The notes under the pieces were generated by a model. The model was not told the DNA's origin and ran no database searches. It saw nothing but the letters and a program-made list of their open reading frames with translations. The translations under genes and the position numbers were made by a program. From NCBI RefSeq assembly GCF_021353295.2, contig NZ_CP120635.1, forward strand, positions 745,501 through 809,500: a DNA stretch of 64,000 nucleotides, written 5' to 3'. This stretch comes from Pseudodesulfovibrio thermohalotolerans (GTDB taxonomy: Bacteria > Desulfobacterota > Desulfovibrionia > Desulfovibrionales > Desulfovibrionaceae). Of the stretch, positions 43,614-53,513 are shown piece after piece. The stretch's first letter is position 1; each line of letters opens with the position of its first letter.

Positions 43614-46600
43614 CTAATTGATGCCCAGGTCCGCCCGGTGTTTCGGCACGCCTGTCTTGCCCTCGGGCTTCGTATCGCGGTCGAGGAGGAAGACGCGGTC
43701 CGTCAGGTCCGGGTTGCCGGTGATGATGTACTGCTTGACCGCGTTGGCCCGCTGCATGGCCAGTTCATGGAGCATCTCCTTTGTCACGACGACCCTGTCG
43801 CGGATGAACTTTTCCATGACCTCCACGGGCTGGCGGTCGGTGACGAACAGGGTGGTGGGCTTGATGCCCTCCTCGTCGGGTTCGTCGGCATATGCTTCGT
43901 AGAGCATGTCCTCATATTCCTCAGGGGCGACGACAATCTCGTCCACCGTGGTCTCGGCCCGCTTGGAACGCGGCAGGTCGTCGTATTTGGCCTGCTTGAC
44001 CTTGCGTTCGAGGATGGCCTGGATCAGGCCGTTCGTGTCGGCCACGGGATCGACGACCCCGTCAACTTCCAACTTGAGCTTGTTCCGTTCCGACAGGGCC
44101 TTGATGACCGTGTCGAGCTTTTCCGTGCTTCGCGCGTTCAATTGGGCCCGGCCCGGATCGAAGACCACGAAGTCCATGTCCTCCCCGCCGCCGAACATGG
44201 AGCCGATGAGGGAAAACGGCGAGGTCAGGGCCTTGAAGAGCAGGTTGATGATGGCCTGGAACACGATGCCGCCGATGCGGAAGTTCGGGTCGTCCAGTCT
44301 TCCGGAGACGGGCAGGTTGAGCTGCATGTCGCCGTTGGAGTCCTGGAGCAGGGACAGGCCGAACTCGACCGGGATGTTGGGCGCGTCGGGCCGCTTGTCT
44401 TTCTTGCCCAGCTTGAGCTGTTCGATGAAGAACTTGTTCCGGGCGTTGAGGACCCAGTCCTCGGTCTTGAAGATCACGTCCGCATAGAGCCGTCCCTTTT
44501 CGATGGGATAGGCCAGATTTTTGAGGGTGTACGGGGTCAGGGGAACCAGCTCCATGCCGTTCACCGAGATGGTCAGGTCGGAGTAGATCGGTCTGACCAG
44601 CGGGTTGAGCACGCCGGTGACGGCCACGGGCGTGGGGCCGAGCTTGGCCTTGAATTCCACCTTGGGACGCGCCTCGGCGGTCTGGCCGATTTCGGTCAGG
44701 ACAAGGGTCATCTCCGTGGCTTCCGTGGCATAGGCCGGGTGGATGCTGTCGTCACGGAATTTGACCGATCCGTTCTGCATACCGATTTTGCCCACGGTCA
44801 ACGTTTCGAAGAGCGGCTTCTCCTCGGCGGCCTCGGTTTCGGTCTTGGCCTCAATGGCCGCGACCTCCGCCGGGGGAACCGGGGCCGGCGCGTCGGGTCC
44901 GGCCGTCGCGGTGCCGGCGGGCGGCGGCGGAGGCTCCGCCAGGCGCAGGGCGCGTCGTATGTTCAGCCTGCCGTCCTTGTCGAAGTGCACCAGGGCACGC
45001 GGTCCGTTCAGATTGATCTCGCCGATGGCCAGGGACATGGGGGCGTTGGCAAAGGCGATGCCCTTGACGTCCAGTCGGTCGATGCCCGCCATTTCGGCGT
45101 CGGCGAAAGTGGTCTTGACCTTGAGCCCGGTCAGCGCCGTGTCGCCCTTGACTGTGTACTTCGGGGTTTCACCCCCGGTGAATGAATAGGAGAGGGTGGC
45201 GTGGGCCGCGCCGTCCGAGATAAGCAGCTCGGTGTCCTCGGCCAGATAACCGTCCAGCGGCCTGATGCCGAGTTTGTCGACCTTGAGGTTGCCGGAGGAC
45301 GCGAGCGGGTCCAGGGACGTCCGGCCGTTGGCGGAGAACCAGCCTCCGCCCGCCCAGCCGCCGCTCAGGGAGAAGGGCATCTGTGCACCTTTTTTCGTGG
45401 AGAAGTCGGTCACGTCCAGCTTGAAGTTGCGCACTCCCAGCCGGGCCTGGTGGGCCAGGGCCAGGTCGCGGAAGTCGGCGGACCCGTCCTCCACCACCAG
45501 ATGGTCCAGTGTGGCTTTCCAGGGCGTTTCGGCCGCGTCGTCTCCGTCGGGAGCCGGTTTATCGGCCGGTTCGTCGGATTCGGCCGTCGCGGCGGTTTCC
45601 GCAAAGAGCTTTTCCAGGTCCAGTCGGCCGTCTCGTTCGCGGACGACGCTGGCGGAGGGGGCGGTCAGCTTGACCTCGGCTACCCCGACCGTGCGGGCGG
45701 CAAGGTCGAGGGTAGCCCCGGACACGTCCAGCGCGCCCAGCGTGAGGCTCGGCTCCTTGGCGTCGGGTTTGCGCATGGCCAGATCGGCCAGGTTCAGGGA
45801 GCCATTGCTCGCCACGAGCTGCGGCTCGCCGTCCGGCTGGCTGTAGTCGATTTCCACGGAGAATCCCAGAGAGCCCGAGTCCACCAGCATGGGCTGCAAG
45901 GAGTTGATGTAGGGGCCGTAAAGGGGCACGTTCAAATCCTTGCCCGAGAGGGTCAGTTCGGCCGTCGGCGGGTCCACGGTTGCCTCGCCGTTGACGTAGA
46001 TGAAGCCCGTTTCTCCGAAGGAGCCCTTGAAGACGCTGGCCTGCGAGGCCCGCGTGGTCAGCCCTTCCATGGCGAAGTCGAGTTTCGGGAAGACGTGGTG
46101 GAAGCCGCCTTCGACGTGTTGGTCGGTGAAGTCGACGGCACCGCCCGTGATTTCGAAATTGCGCAGGTCCAGGACAAAGGCCGAGTCAGTGTCCGCCTCG
46201 GTCTTGACCTTGGGCCCGGTGGGACCGGGCTCCGAGCCCGGGAAATAGCCCGCCCAGTTGATTTCGCCGCCCGCCCGCCGCACAACCTTGAAGAACGGCT
46301 GGTCGAGGTTCACGTGCTTGATGATGAGGGCGTTGTCGCTGAGGGAGAACCGCTCCATGTCGAAGGTCAGTTTCTTCATCGCGAGGACCGAGCCGTCTTC
46401 GGGAGCGGTCAGCTCCAGGTTGGTAAGGGTGCCACCACCGCCAAGGAAAAGCCGGAGCCGCTGGCCTTCGGGGCGCTCGAAAAACAGGGAGAAGCCGGAG
46501 GTGAACCGGCCGCTCTTGAGTTTGAGCGGGGTTTTGATGGGCAGGTATTCCCAGTACTGGCGCAGATCCACTTCCACGGCGTCCAGCTCGAACTCGGTTT

Positions 46601-47288
46601 GCAGCGTCTTGTCGAAGGGCAGAATTCTGCCTTTGAGCTCCACTGGGTCGCCGTTGACCACCGCAGTGAATATCGGATGGGTGAACTCCTTGATCCTGTC
46701 CGCAAAGCTTGATGTGAACGGTATCTGCAAGTGGATGTCGGAGATGACGTGCTTTTTCGCGTGGGGCCTGTCGTCGAAGGTGATGGTAGAGTTGGTCAGT
46801 TCAAAACCGTACAGGGCGAAGGGGAAGACCGCCTCGTCTTTCTTTTCCTCGGGTTTCTCCTGATTAACGCTGTCCGGGGTGCCGAGGAGGTCGGAAATGG
46901 AATACCGGCCCTTGCCGTAGAAGGTCATGTTCAGGTTGAGCCCGTCCAGCTTGAGGTAGCTGAGGACCGGAGCCAGTTTCCAGATGGTTGCGATGCCGGG
47001 CGCGGTCTCCATGCGCTCCACGGAGATCAGGTCGCCCTCTTCCTCGCGATTCTCGATGCGCAGGCCCGTCGCCTCCAGATGGAAGGTGAGCGGGTTGAAA
47101 TAGATATCTCCCACTTCGGCCTTGCGGTCGAGCGCGCTTTTGATTTGGGAGACAAGGACCGATTTCATGATCGGGGGAACGGCGAAAAAGCCGAACAGAA
47201 TGTAGGCCGCGAATGCGGTCAGCAGCCAGAAAACGATCCGCCGCAGGCGTGGAGTGCCGGTATCTATTTTATCGAGGAAAGCGAGCAT
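43614..47288 (-). CDS. Giant DUF748/AsmA-like membrane-anchored protein, 1224 aa
   Basis: One N-terminal TM helix at about 15-38 (FWLLTAFAAYILFGFFAVPPI) anchors a huge beta-rich periplasmic region of AsmA/DUF748 type (LTFHLEATGLRIEN, LELTAPEDGSVLAMKKL, GAVDFTDQHVEGGF). Low-complexity Pro/Ala and Glu segments occur at about 770-820. Near the C-terminus an OmpA-like stretch (FDPGRAQLNARSTEKLDTVIKAL) occurs. AsmA-like proteins (YhdP, TamB) form bridges that move phospholipid between membranes or affect outer-membrane assembly. That role is inferred. Monocistronic. Confidence 0.85.
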   Translation of the reverse strand: MLAFLDKIDTGTPRLRRIVFWLLTAFAAYILFGFFAVPPIMKSVLVSQIKSALDRKAEVGDIYFNPLTFHLEATGLRIENREEEGDLISVERMETAPGIATIWKLAPVLSYLKLDGLNLNMTFYGKGRYSISDLLGTPDSVNQEKPEEKKDEAVFPFALYGFELTNSTITFDDRPHAKKHVISDIHLQIPFTSSFADRIKEFTHPIFTAVVNGDPVELKGRILPFDKTLQTEFELDAVEVDLRQYWEYLPIKTPLKLKSGRFTSGFSLFFERPEGQRLRLFLGGGGTLTNLELTAPEDGSVLAMKKLTFDMERFSLSDNALIIKHVNLDQPFFKVVRRAGGEINWAGYFPGSEPGPTGPKVKTEADTDSAFVLDLRNFEITGGAVDFTDQHVEGGFHHVFPKLDFAMEGLTTRASQASVFKGSFGETGFIYVNGEATVDPPTAELTLSGKDLNVPLYGPYINSLQPMLVDSGSLGFSVEIDYSQPDGEPQLVASNGSLNLADLAMRKPDAKEPSLTLGALDVSGATLDLAARTVGVAEVKLTAPSASVVRERDGRLDLEKLFAETAATAESDEPADKPAPDGDDAAETPWKATLDHLVVEDGSADFRDLALAHQARLGVRNFKLDVTDFSTKKGAQMPFSLSGGWAGGGWFSANGRTSLDPLASSGNLKVDKLGIRPLDGYLAEDTELLISDGAAHATLSYSFTGGETPKYTVKGDTALTGLKVKTTFADAEMAGIDRLDVKGIAFANAPMSLAIGEINLNGPRALVHFDKDGRLNIRRALRLAEPPPPPAGTATAGPDAPAPVPPAEVAAIEAKTETEAAEEKPLFETLTVGKIGMQNGSVKFRDDSIHPAYATEATEMTLVLTEIGQTAEARPKVEFKAKLGPTPVAVTGVLNPLVRPIYSDLTISVNGMELVPLTPYTLKNLAYPIEKGRLYADVIFKTEDWVLNARNKFFIEQLKLGKKDKRPDAPNIPVEFGLSLLQDSNGDMQLNLPVSGRLDDPNFRIGGIVFQAIINLLFKALTSPFSLIGSMFGGGEDMDFVVFDPGRAQLNARSTEKLDTVIKALSERNKLKLEVDGVVDPVADTNGLIQAILERKVKQAKYDDLPRSKRAETTVDEIVVAPEEYEDMLYEAYADEPDEEGIKPTTLFVTDRQPVEVMEKFIRDRVVVTKEMLHELAMQRANAVKQYIITGNPDLTDRVFLLDRDTKPEGKTGVPKHRADLGIN

Positions 47289-47572
47289 ATTGAGTCCATC
47301 CAGTAGAGTAATTGGTTCCGCCGCCGAACAATCCTAGCGCAAAATTACCGGAGAATCCATATATCCCGAACGCACTGAATCTTCTGGTGCGGGGTGTTTT
47401 GCCCCGGTTCCGTGTTGCCTGACGGTCTTTCATTTGGCGGTATGGAAAATACGGATTTTGTTGCCATATTGTGGAAATGCGGTGTATGTTGCATTCAAAT
47501 GCAAGTGCGCCCGCGGGGTCCTGAACCAGGCCCGAGGTTCCCCGGGCGCCCAACGCCTACCGGAGCGGAACC
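47289..47572. other. Divergent promoter region (AsmA-like / histidine kinase)
   Basis: 284 bp without a credible gene. 47330-47480 is comparatively AT-rich. No confident promoter or operator could be identified. Confidence 0.4.
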
Positions 47573-49291
47573 ATGTCCGACGACCACTATTACCAGGGTT
47601 TGGCCAGGAGCATGATGTTCACCATCATCCTGGTCTCTTTCGCTCCGCTTTTCATCGTCGTGCTCATCGCCGGGTATCAGTACAGCGTCGCCTACGAGGA
47701 AAAGGTCGAGGCGCACCTGCGGGAGCTGGTCCTCAAGCACGACCAGACCATCGACGCCTACCTGGACGAGAAGGTTTCCGAAATTCGGGTGCTGGCCGAG
47801 GTCATCGACCTGGGCGGCCTGGCCTCGCCGGAGGGGATCAAGTCCCTGCACGACGCGCTCGGCAGGGGGCACGGTTCTGACTTCGTTGACCTGGGGCTTA
47901 TCGACGAGAAGGGCATCCAGGTGGCCTATTCCGGTCCGTTCCAGCTCCAGGGGCTGGACTATTCCGGCGAGCCGTGGTTTCAGGCCGTGCGCGAGAACAT
48001 GGTTCATGTCAGCGACGTCGGGCTGGGGATGCGCGGCGTGCCGCATTTCATCATCGCCCTGCGTATGCGTGCCGACGGCCGCGAATGGGTTCTGCGCACC
48101 ACACTGGACTTCATCACCTTCAATCGGCTGGTGGAGAATATCCGCATCGGCGAAACGGGCATGGCCTATATCATCAATCTGCAGGGGGAGTTTCAGACCA
48201 CCCCGCACCGTGACATGTCCGCCGAGGTCCCGTTTTTGCGCGAGCTTGCCCGGTCCATTGCCGGGAGCGCCGATCAGGTGCGCGGCAAGGCAGCGATGGC
48301 CGTCATGGACAACCCCGCCACGGGCCGCGAGACCATTTTCGTGACCAGCCAGATCAAGGGCGGCGACTGGCTCATGGTCTACCAACAGGATGCCGCCGAC
48401 GCCTTCGCCACCCTGAACCGCAGCCGCGATCTGGCCATTCTCATCCTGTTCATCGGCGGCGTGGCCATCTCGGTCATGGCGTCCCTCATGAGCCGCCGGA
48501 TGGCCCGCAAGGTCGCCCGGGCGGACGCGGCCAAGGATATCATGAACGAGCAGTTCATCGAGGCGGGCAAGCTGGCCAGCGTGGGCGAGCTTGCGGCGGG
48601 CATCGCGCACGAGATCAACAACCCGGTGGCCATCATGGTCGAGGAGGCGGGCTGGACTCAGGACCTGCTTGAGGAAGGGCTCGACAAGGACGACAATGAT
48701 CGCGAGGTCCAGCGGGCTCTCAACCAGATTCGGACCCAGGGCGCGCGGTGCAAGGAGATCACCCACAAACTCCTTTCGTTCGCGCGCAAGATCGATCCCA
48801 CTGTCATGTCCGTGGACCTCAACGAACTGATTCGGGAAATCGCCGAGCTGTCCTCCCAGCGGGCCAAGTATGCCAACGTGGTTATCGAAACCAGTCTGGG
48901 CGACAACATCGCGCCCATCAAGGCGAGTCCTTCCGAGATGCAGCAGGTGTTTCTCAACCTGGTCAACAACGCCATCGACGCCATGGACCCCGGCGGAGGC
49001 AGCCTGGACATCAGCACCCGCCAGGAGGGCGACACGGTGCTTGCGTTGGTTTCGGACACCGGATCGGGCATCCCCGAGGCCAATCTGTCGCGTATTTTCG
49101 ATCCGTTTTTCACCACCAAGCCCGTGGGCAAGGGGACCGGGCTGGGGCTGTCCATCATCTATGGCATCATCAACAAGATGGGCGGGAACATTTCGGTGGA
49201 TTCGGCCGTGGGCCGGGGCACCACTTTTACCCTCCGCCTGCCGTCGGGCGCGGCGGGGGGTGCGGACGAATCGGAGGCCGCGCGGATATAA
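47573..49291 (+). CDS. Membrane sensor histidine kinase with Cache domain
   Basis: 572 residues. TM1 at about 14-36 and TM2 at about 280-305 enclose a dCache-type periplasmic sensor ([18 protein letters not shown] ... [10 protein letters not shown]). The HisKA box is [16 protein letters not shown] with phospho-acceptor H346. N, G1 and G2 boxes are intact ([26 protein letters not shown]). It has no PAS or receiver domain. Three separate receiver proteins follow immediately and are the obvious partners. The ligand is unknown. Confidence 0.92.
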   Translation: MSDDHYYQGLARSMMFTIILVSFAPLFIVVLIAGYQYSVAYEEKVEAHLRELVLKHDQTIDAYLDEKVSEIRVLAEVIDLGGLASPEGIKSLHDALGRGHGSDFVDLGLIDEKGIQVAYSGPFQLQGLDYSGEPWFQAVRENMVHVSDVGLGMRGVPHFIIALRMRADGREWVLRTTLDFITFNRLVENIRIGETGMAYIINLQGEFQTTPHRDMSAEVPFLRELARSIAGSADQVRGKAAMAVMDNPATGRETIFVTSQIKGGDWLMVYQQDAADAFATLNRSRDLAILILFIGGVAISVMASLMSRRMARKVARADAAKDIMNEQFIEAGKLASVGELAAGIAHEINNPVAIMVEEAGWTQDLLEEGLDKDDNDREVQRALNQIRTQGARCKEITHKLLSFARKIDPTVMSVDLNELIREIAELSSQRAKYANVVIETSLGDNIAPIKASPSEMQQVFLNLVNNAIDAMDPGGGSLDISTRQEGDTVLALVSDTGSGIPEANLSRIFDPFFTTKPVGKGTGLGLSIIYGIINKMGGNISVDSAVGRGTTFTLRLPSGAAGGADESEAARI

Positions 49292-49318
49292 TGAGCATAC
49301 AACCAACAGGAGGACGAC

Positions 49319-49753
49319 ATGCCTGCTAGAGTATTGCTCGTCGACGACGAGAAAGGATTCGTGGATACCATGACCAAGCGGCTGGAGAACCGGGGTTTCT
49401 CCGTGGACGTCGCCTATGACGGGCCGCAGGCCCTGGCCGCGCTGGACAAGGGCGGGATAAACTTCGACGTGGTCATTCTGGACGTCAAGATGCCCGGAAT
49501 GGATGGCAACGAGGTACTCAAACGCATCAGGGGGGATTATCCTCTGGTGGAAGTCATCATGCTCACCGGCCACGCCACCGTGGAGTCGGCCATCGAGGGC
49601 ATGAAGGCCGGTGCCTTCGACTACTTGATGAAGCCGTGCGAATTGAATGAACTCATCGACAAGATCGGTGAAGCCTACGACAAGAAACAGGCGCACGAGG
49701 ACAAGATACTCGAAGCCCGCGCCCGGCATATCGAGCTGCGCAGGGGAGACTAG
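49319..49753 (+). CDS. Single-domain response regulator 1
   Basis: 144 residues. CheY-like receiver with acidic pocket VLLVDDE, phospho-acceptor D55 in VVILDVKMPGMDG, Thr and Lys in MLTGHA and LMKPCE. There is no output domain, only a short helical tail. It lies 27 nt after the kinase, with an aggagg RBS. It presumably takes phosphate from H346. Confidence 0.92.
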   Translation: MPARVLLVDDEKGFVDTMTKRLENRGFSVDVAYDGPQALAALDKGGINFDVVILDVKMPGMDGNEVLKRIRGDYPLVEVIMLTGHATVESAIEGMKAGAFDYLMKPCELNELIDKIGEAYDKKQAHEDKILEARARHIELRRGD

Positions 49754-49761
49754 GAGGAGCC

Positions 49762-50133
49762 ATGGCAGATACGCCCATTCGCGTCCTTTTGGTCGACGAC
49801 GAACTCGGCTTTCTCGATGTGCTGGCCAAGCGCATGGGCAAGCGCGGGTATCAGGTGACGACCGCGGGCAGCGGGGCCGAATCCATCCGGGTGCTCCGGG
49901 ATAATGATTTCGATGTGGCCGTCCTTGATCTCAAGCTAGAGGATATGGACGGCATCGAGGTCTTGCAGATAATGAAGAAGATGGTGCCGGAACTGCCGGT
50001 CATCATGCTTACCGGCCACGGTTCGGAGCAGGCGGCCAGGGAAGGCGTCGAGTCCGGCGCTTTCGACTACCTGCTCAAGCCGTGTGATCTGGACGACCTC
50101 CTCGAAAAGGTCGGGGAGGCCGTGGCCGGTTAG
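49762..50133 (+). CDS. Single-domain response regulator 2
   Basis: 123 residues; receiver only. D56 lies in DVAVLDLKLEDMDG, and the Thr/Lys residues are in MLTGHGSEQAA and LLKPCDLDDL. It starts 8 nt after regulator 1. It is the most divergent of the three, lacking the MPG after the Asp. Confidence 0.92.
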   Translation: MADTPIRVLLVDDELGFLDVLAKRMGKRGYQVTTAGSGAESIRVLRDNDFDVAVLDLKLEDMDGIEVLQIMKKMVPELPVIMLTGHGSEQAAREGVESGAFDYLLKPCDLDDLLEKVGEAVAG

Positions 50134-50165
50134 TCGGAAACGACAACGAAGAATCGGGAGTGGCC

Positions 50166-50573
50166 ATGGCCGAGATAAAAGCGCTCCTTGTGGACGACGA
50201 GGAATCCTTTCGCAACACGCTGTGCAAGCGGCTTTCGCGCCGGGGCATGACCGTTGAGCAGGCGGGCTCGGGCGAGGAAGCCCTTGAACGCCTCAAGACC
50301 TATCAGCCGGACGTGATCCTGCTCGACGTCAAGATGCCCGGCATGGACGGGCTGACAGCCCTGCACAAGATCAAGGAGATTGACCCGCTGATCGAGGTGG
50401 TTATGCTCACCGGCCATGCCAGCATGGAGATAGCCATTCGGGGCATGGAACTAGGGGCCTTCGACTATCTGATGAAGCCCGTGGAGTTCGAGGAGCTGCT
50501 CTACAAGCTCGAAGACGCCTCCAGCCGCAAGAAGCGGCATGAAGACCGTATCGCGGCCAAGGCGAACAGATAG
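50166..50573 (+). CDS. Single-domain response regulator 3
   Basis: 135 residues; receiver only. D54 lies in VILLDVKMPGMDGL, with MLTGHASMEIA and LMKPVEFEELL. ATG 50166 is preferred over GTG 50160 because cgggag sits 5 nt before it. It is closest to regulator 1. The tail ends in basic residues (SSRKKRHEDRIAAKANR). Confidence 0.92.
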   Translation: MAEIKALLVDDEESFRNTLCKRLSRRGMTVEQAGSGEEALERLKTYQPDVILLDVKMPGMDGLTALHKIKEIDPLIEVVMLTGHASMEIAIRGMELGAFDYLMKPVEFEELLYKLEDASSRKKRHEDRIAAKANR

Positions 50574-50652
50574 TGGTTTTCGATTCATACCCTGCTGTTT
50601 CCCGATGAACCCTGTGACCCTGACCTAGACGATTTCCAAAGGACGACATTTC

Positions 50653-53244
50653 ATGGGCCTGTTCGATTGGCTGCGGTTCCGGAAAAAGGAAAAGACCCCA
50701 GAGGAGCGGGCAGAAATGCGCCGCGTCTTCGCCACCCGCTACGATCACTTCCGGCTGCTTATCCAGGCCAACACCCGCGCCCATGAGCTCATGGGCGAAC
50801 TGGAAGAGGCCCTGCGCGGCTTCACCCCCTACGGTATGCATTTCGTGCGCACCCTGTGCACGCGTATTTCCACATCCATCTACCAAATGGTCCGCCATCT
50901 GGGAGAGTTGGAGGAGAAGGGGCACGAAGAGCTTGTGGCGGCCATGCAGACCATCAACGAAAGAATCATGGAGGAGCTGGAACCCGAGGTCCATGTCGTG
51001 GGCGGCGAGGTGGTCATCGACCTGTCCGAGGTCAACCGCGACCACGCAGACCTGTGCGGTCCCAAGATGGCCATGCTCGGCGAGGCCGGGTCCAGCCTCG
51101 GCCTGCGCATCCCGTCCGGTTTCGTCATCACCGTGGCCGCCTATCAGCAGTTCGCGCGGAACCAGGGGCTTGGGGCCGAAATCGACCGGCTTATCCAGAC
51201 CATGTCGGGCGACGACCGGGAATCCGTGTTCCAGGTCTCGTCGAGCATCATGCAGCTCATCATGGAGACCCGGCTGCCCGACGACTTGGCCGCCGCCATT
51301 CTGGATGCCTACGACAAGTTGGCCGAAAAACTCGGCTCGCCTCCGGACCTGGCCGTGCGGTCCAGCGCGCTCGGCGAGGACATCGAGGGTTCCTCTTTCG
51401 CGGGCCAGTACAGGTCCGTGCTCAACGTGGACCGCGCTTCCCTGCTCGATGCCTACAAGGAGGTCGCCGCCTCCAAATATTCCCGCCAGGCCATGGCCTA
51501 TCGGCTCAGTCACGGAATCCGCGACGACGATGTGGCCATGAGCGTCGGCTGCATGACCATGGTGGAGTCCGCGGTCGGCGGCGTGGCTTATTCGGGCAAT
51601 CCGGTGAACGTCCGCGACGACCGTATCTCCATCAGTTCGGTCTGGGGACTGCCCAAGCCTGTGGTGGACGGCACCGCCGGGACCGACGAGTTCATCGTCT
51701 CCCGCGATCCCCTTCGTCTGGAAGAGGTCCACGTGGCCGAGAAGACCGACATGTACGTTTGCAGCGACGACGAGGGCGTGTGCCGCGAGAAGCTTACCGA
51801 GGACAAGGCCTCCCAGCCTTCGTTGACCGAGGAGCAGGCACTGGTCGTGGCTCGCGAGACCGTGCGCATCGAGGAGCATTTCGGCACGCCCCAGGATATC
51901 GAGTGGGCCATGAGCCCGGACGGGGCCTTTCATCTCCTGCAATGCCGCCCGCTCATGCGTGTCTCTTCGGGTGAGCACAGCACGCCGTCGGCCAATCTGC
52001 CCAAACCCGTACTTACCGGCGGCAAGACCGCAAGCCCCGGCGTGGGCGTGGGACCGGCTTTCGTCGTGCGCAAGGATGTGGACGCACTCAGCTTTCCCGA
52101 CGGCGGCGTGATGATCTTGCGCCAGGCATTGCCCAGCCGGGCGGCGCTTCTAGATCGCGCCAGCGCGCTCATTTCCGAACAGGGCGGTATGGCCGGGCAT
52201 CTCGCCAACGTGGCCCGTGAGTTCGGCGTTCCGGCCCTGTTCGGGGTCAAGGGCGCTGTCAGCCGGTTTGAGAACGGCCAGATTCTCACCGTGGATGCCG
52301 AGGGAAGGGCCGTGTACGATGGCGCGGTTGAGGCGCTGCTCAAGGAGCATACCCGGCAGCGGATCATGCGAGGCAGTCCTGTGCAGGGCGCTTTGCGCAA
52401 GGCGGCACGCCATATCGTCCGCCTCAATCTGACCAACCCGGAATCTCCTGAATTCAAGCCCTCGAACTGCCGGACCCTGCATGACGTCATGCGCTACTGC
52501 CACGAGCGGGCTGTGAACGTCATGTTTGAATTCGGCACCCACGACGACTACATCGAAGCCGCGAGCCGGCAACTTATTTGCGATGTGCCCAAGCAATTCT
52601 GGATTCTCAATCTGGACGACGGGTTCTCTCCCGAGGGCCAGGAACGCAAGGACCGCTGCATCCTCCTCAAACACATTGTCTCCTATCCCATGCAAAAGCT
52701 ATGGGAAGGGATGCAGGCCGTGCCCTGGGAAGGCCCGCCGCCGGTTCACGGCCGGGGGCTCATGTCGGTCATGTTCGAGGCCACCATGAACCCGGATCTC
52801 GTGCCGTCCACCGGCACTCGCTATACCCAGAAGAACTATTTCATGGTCTCCAAGAATTATTGCTCCCTGCAATCGCGCTTCGGCTTCCACTTTTGCGGCG
52901 TCGAAGCCCTTGTGGGCGACAGGGTCAGCGAAAACTACGCCTCTTTCCAGTTCAAGGGCGGGGCCGCCAACATGGAACGGCGCATCCGCCGCGCCCGCTT
53001 CGTGGGCGACCTTTTGGAGATGTACGACTTTCGCGTCCGCGTTCGTCAGGACAACATGTTCGCCCGCGTCGAAGGGCTCGACCGGGAGACCATGGGCCAT
53101 CGACTCAAGATCATTGGATACCTCATCACCCATACCCGCCAGCTCGACATGATTATGTCCGACGAGGCTGCCATCGCCCGGCGTCGAGAGCGGTTCCTCA
53201 ACGACTTCAAGATGTTCGACGAGAATTCCGAGGAAGGAGAATAA
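50653..53244 (+). CDS. PEP-synthase-like protein with ATP-grasp and phospho-His domains but no PEP barrel
   Basis: 863 residues. After a helical N-terminal domain (about 1-115), an ATP-grasp PPDK/PEP-synthase domain follows (LAVRSSALGEDIEGSSFAGQ). Next comes a PEP-utilising mobile domain with the swivelling phospho-His at H516 in EQGGMAGHLANVARE. The usual C-terminal TIM barrel that binds PEP or pyruvate is replaced by about 300 residues I cannot name (SNCRTLHDVMRYCHERAVNVMFEFG ... NMFARVEGLDRETMG). It follows the kinase/regulator genes, so a phosphoryl-transfer signalling or regulatory role is possible; function unknown. Confidence 0.8.
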   Translation: MGLFDWLRFRKKEKTPEERAEMRRVFATRYDHFRLLIQANTRAHELMGELEEALRGFTPYGMHFVRTLCTRISTSIYQMVRHLGELEEKGHEELVAAMQTINERIMEELEPEVHVVGGEVVIDLSEVNRDHADLCGPKMAMLGEAGSSLGLRIPSGFVITVAAYQQFARNQGLGAEIDRLIQTMSGDDRESVFQVSSSIMQLIMETRLPDDLAAAILDAYDKLAEKLGSPPDLAVRSSALGEDIEGSSFAGQYRSVLNVDRASLLDAYKEVAASKYSRQAMAYRLSHGIRDDDVAMSVGCMTMVESAVGGVAYSGNPVNVRDDRISISSVWGLPKPVVDGTAGTDEFIVSRDPLRLEEVHVAEKTDMYVCSDDEGVCREKLTEDKASQPSLTEEQALVVARETVRIEEHFGTPQDIEWAMSPDGAFHLLQCRPLMRVSSGEHSTPSANLPKPVLTGGKTASPGVGVGPAFVVRKDVDALSFPDGGVMILRQALPSRAALLDRASALISEQGGMAGHLANVAREFGVPALFGVKGAVSRFENGQILTVDAEGRAVYDGAVEALLKEHTRQRIMRGSPVQGALRKAARHIVRLNLTNPESPEFKPSNCRTLHDVMRYCHERAVNVMFEFGTHDDYIEAASRQLICDVPKQFWILNLDDGFSPEGQERKDRCILLKHIVSYPMQKLWEGMQAVPWEGPPPVHGRGLMSVMFEATMNPDLVPSTGTRYTQKNYFMVSKNYCSLQSRFGFHFCGVEALVGDRVSENYASFQFKGGAANMERRIRRARFVGDLLEMYDFRVRVRQDNMFARVEGLDRETMGHRLKIIGYLITHTRQLDMIMSDEAAIARRRERFLNDFKMFDENSEEGE

Positions 53245-53260
53245 GGGGAGGCCGGAGGGA

Positions 53261-53513
53261 GTGCCTCCGGCGGCCGGGGGAAGAGGAAGGAAAAACCTTT
53301 CGGTGAAAGGTTCTTTCCTTCCTCTTCCCCCGGACCCCCATCTCCATCCTTTTCCAAAGCTTTTTATGCCGCTTCGCGGGTAGGGCATTTCATTGTCGTT
53401 GTAACAAGGCTTTGATGTTCGTAGAACTTTGCCGAAGGCACATAGAAAGTTTTGAAGGGGAGTCCAGAGGGGAAATTTTTTCAAAAGTTTCCGCCTCTGG
53501 CCGCCGGAGGCAT
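53261..53513. repeat. MITE-like element, copy 3 (253 bp)
   Basis: Ends are GTGCCTCCGGCGGCC (53261-53275) and GGCCGCCGGAGGCAT (53499-53513). Its spacer (gaactttgccgaaggcacatagaaag) is homologous to that of copy 2. The right hairpin arms are CCAGAGG/CCTCTGG, a compensatory change relative to the other copies. Confidence 0.82.

Noticed and set aside
43101..46712. Long plus-strand frames opposite the AsmA-like gene
   Set aside because: Antisense shadows; compositions are Val/Gly/Glu-rich without motif, and the minus strand encodes a recognisable family.
47495..49729. Minus-strand open frame of about 740 codons opposite the histidine kinase
   Set aside because: Shadow of the kinase and first receiver gene; no RBS and no recognisable domain.
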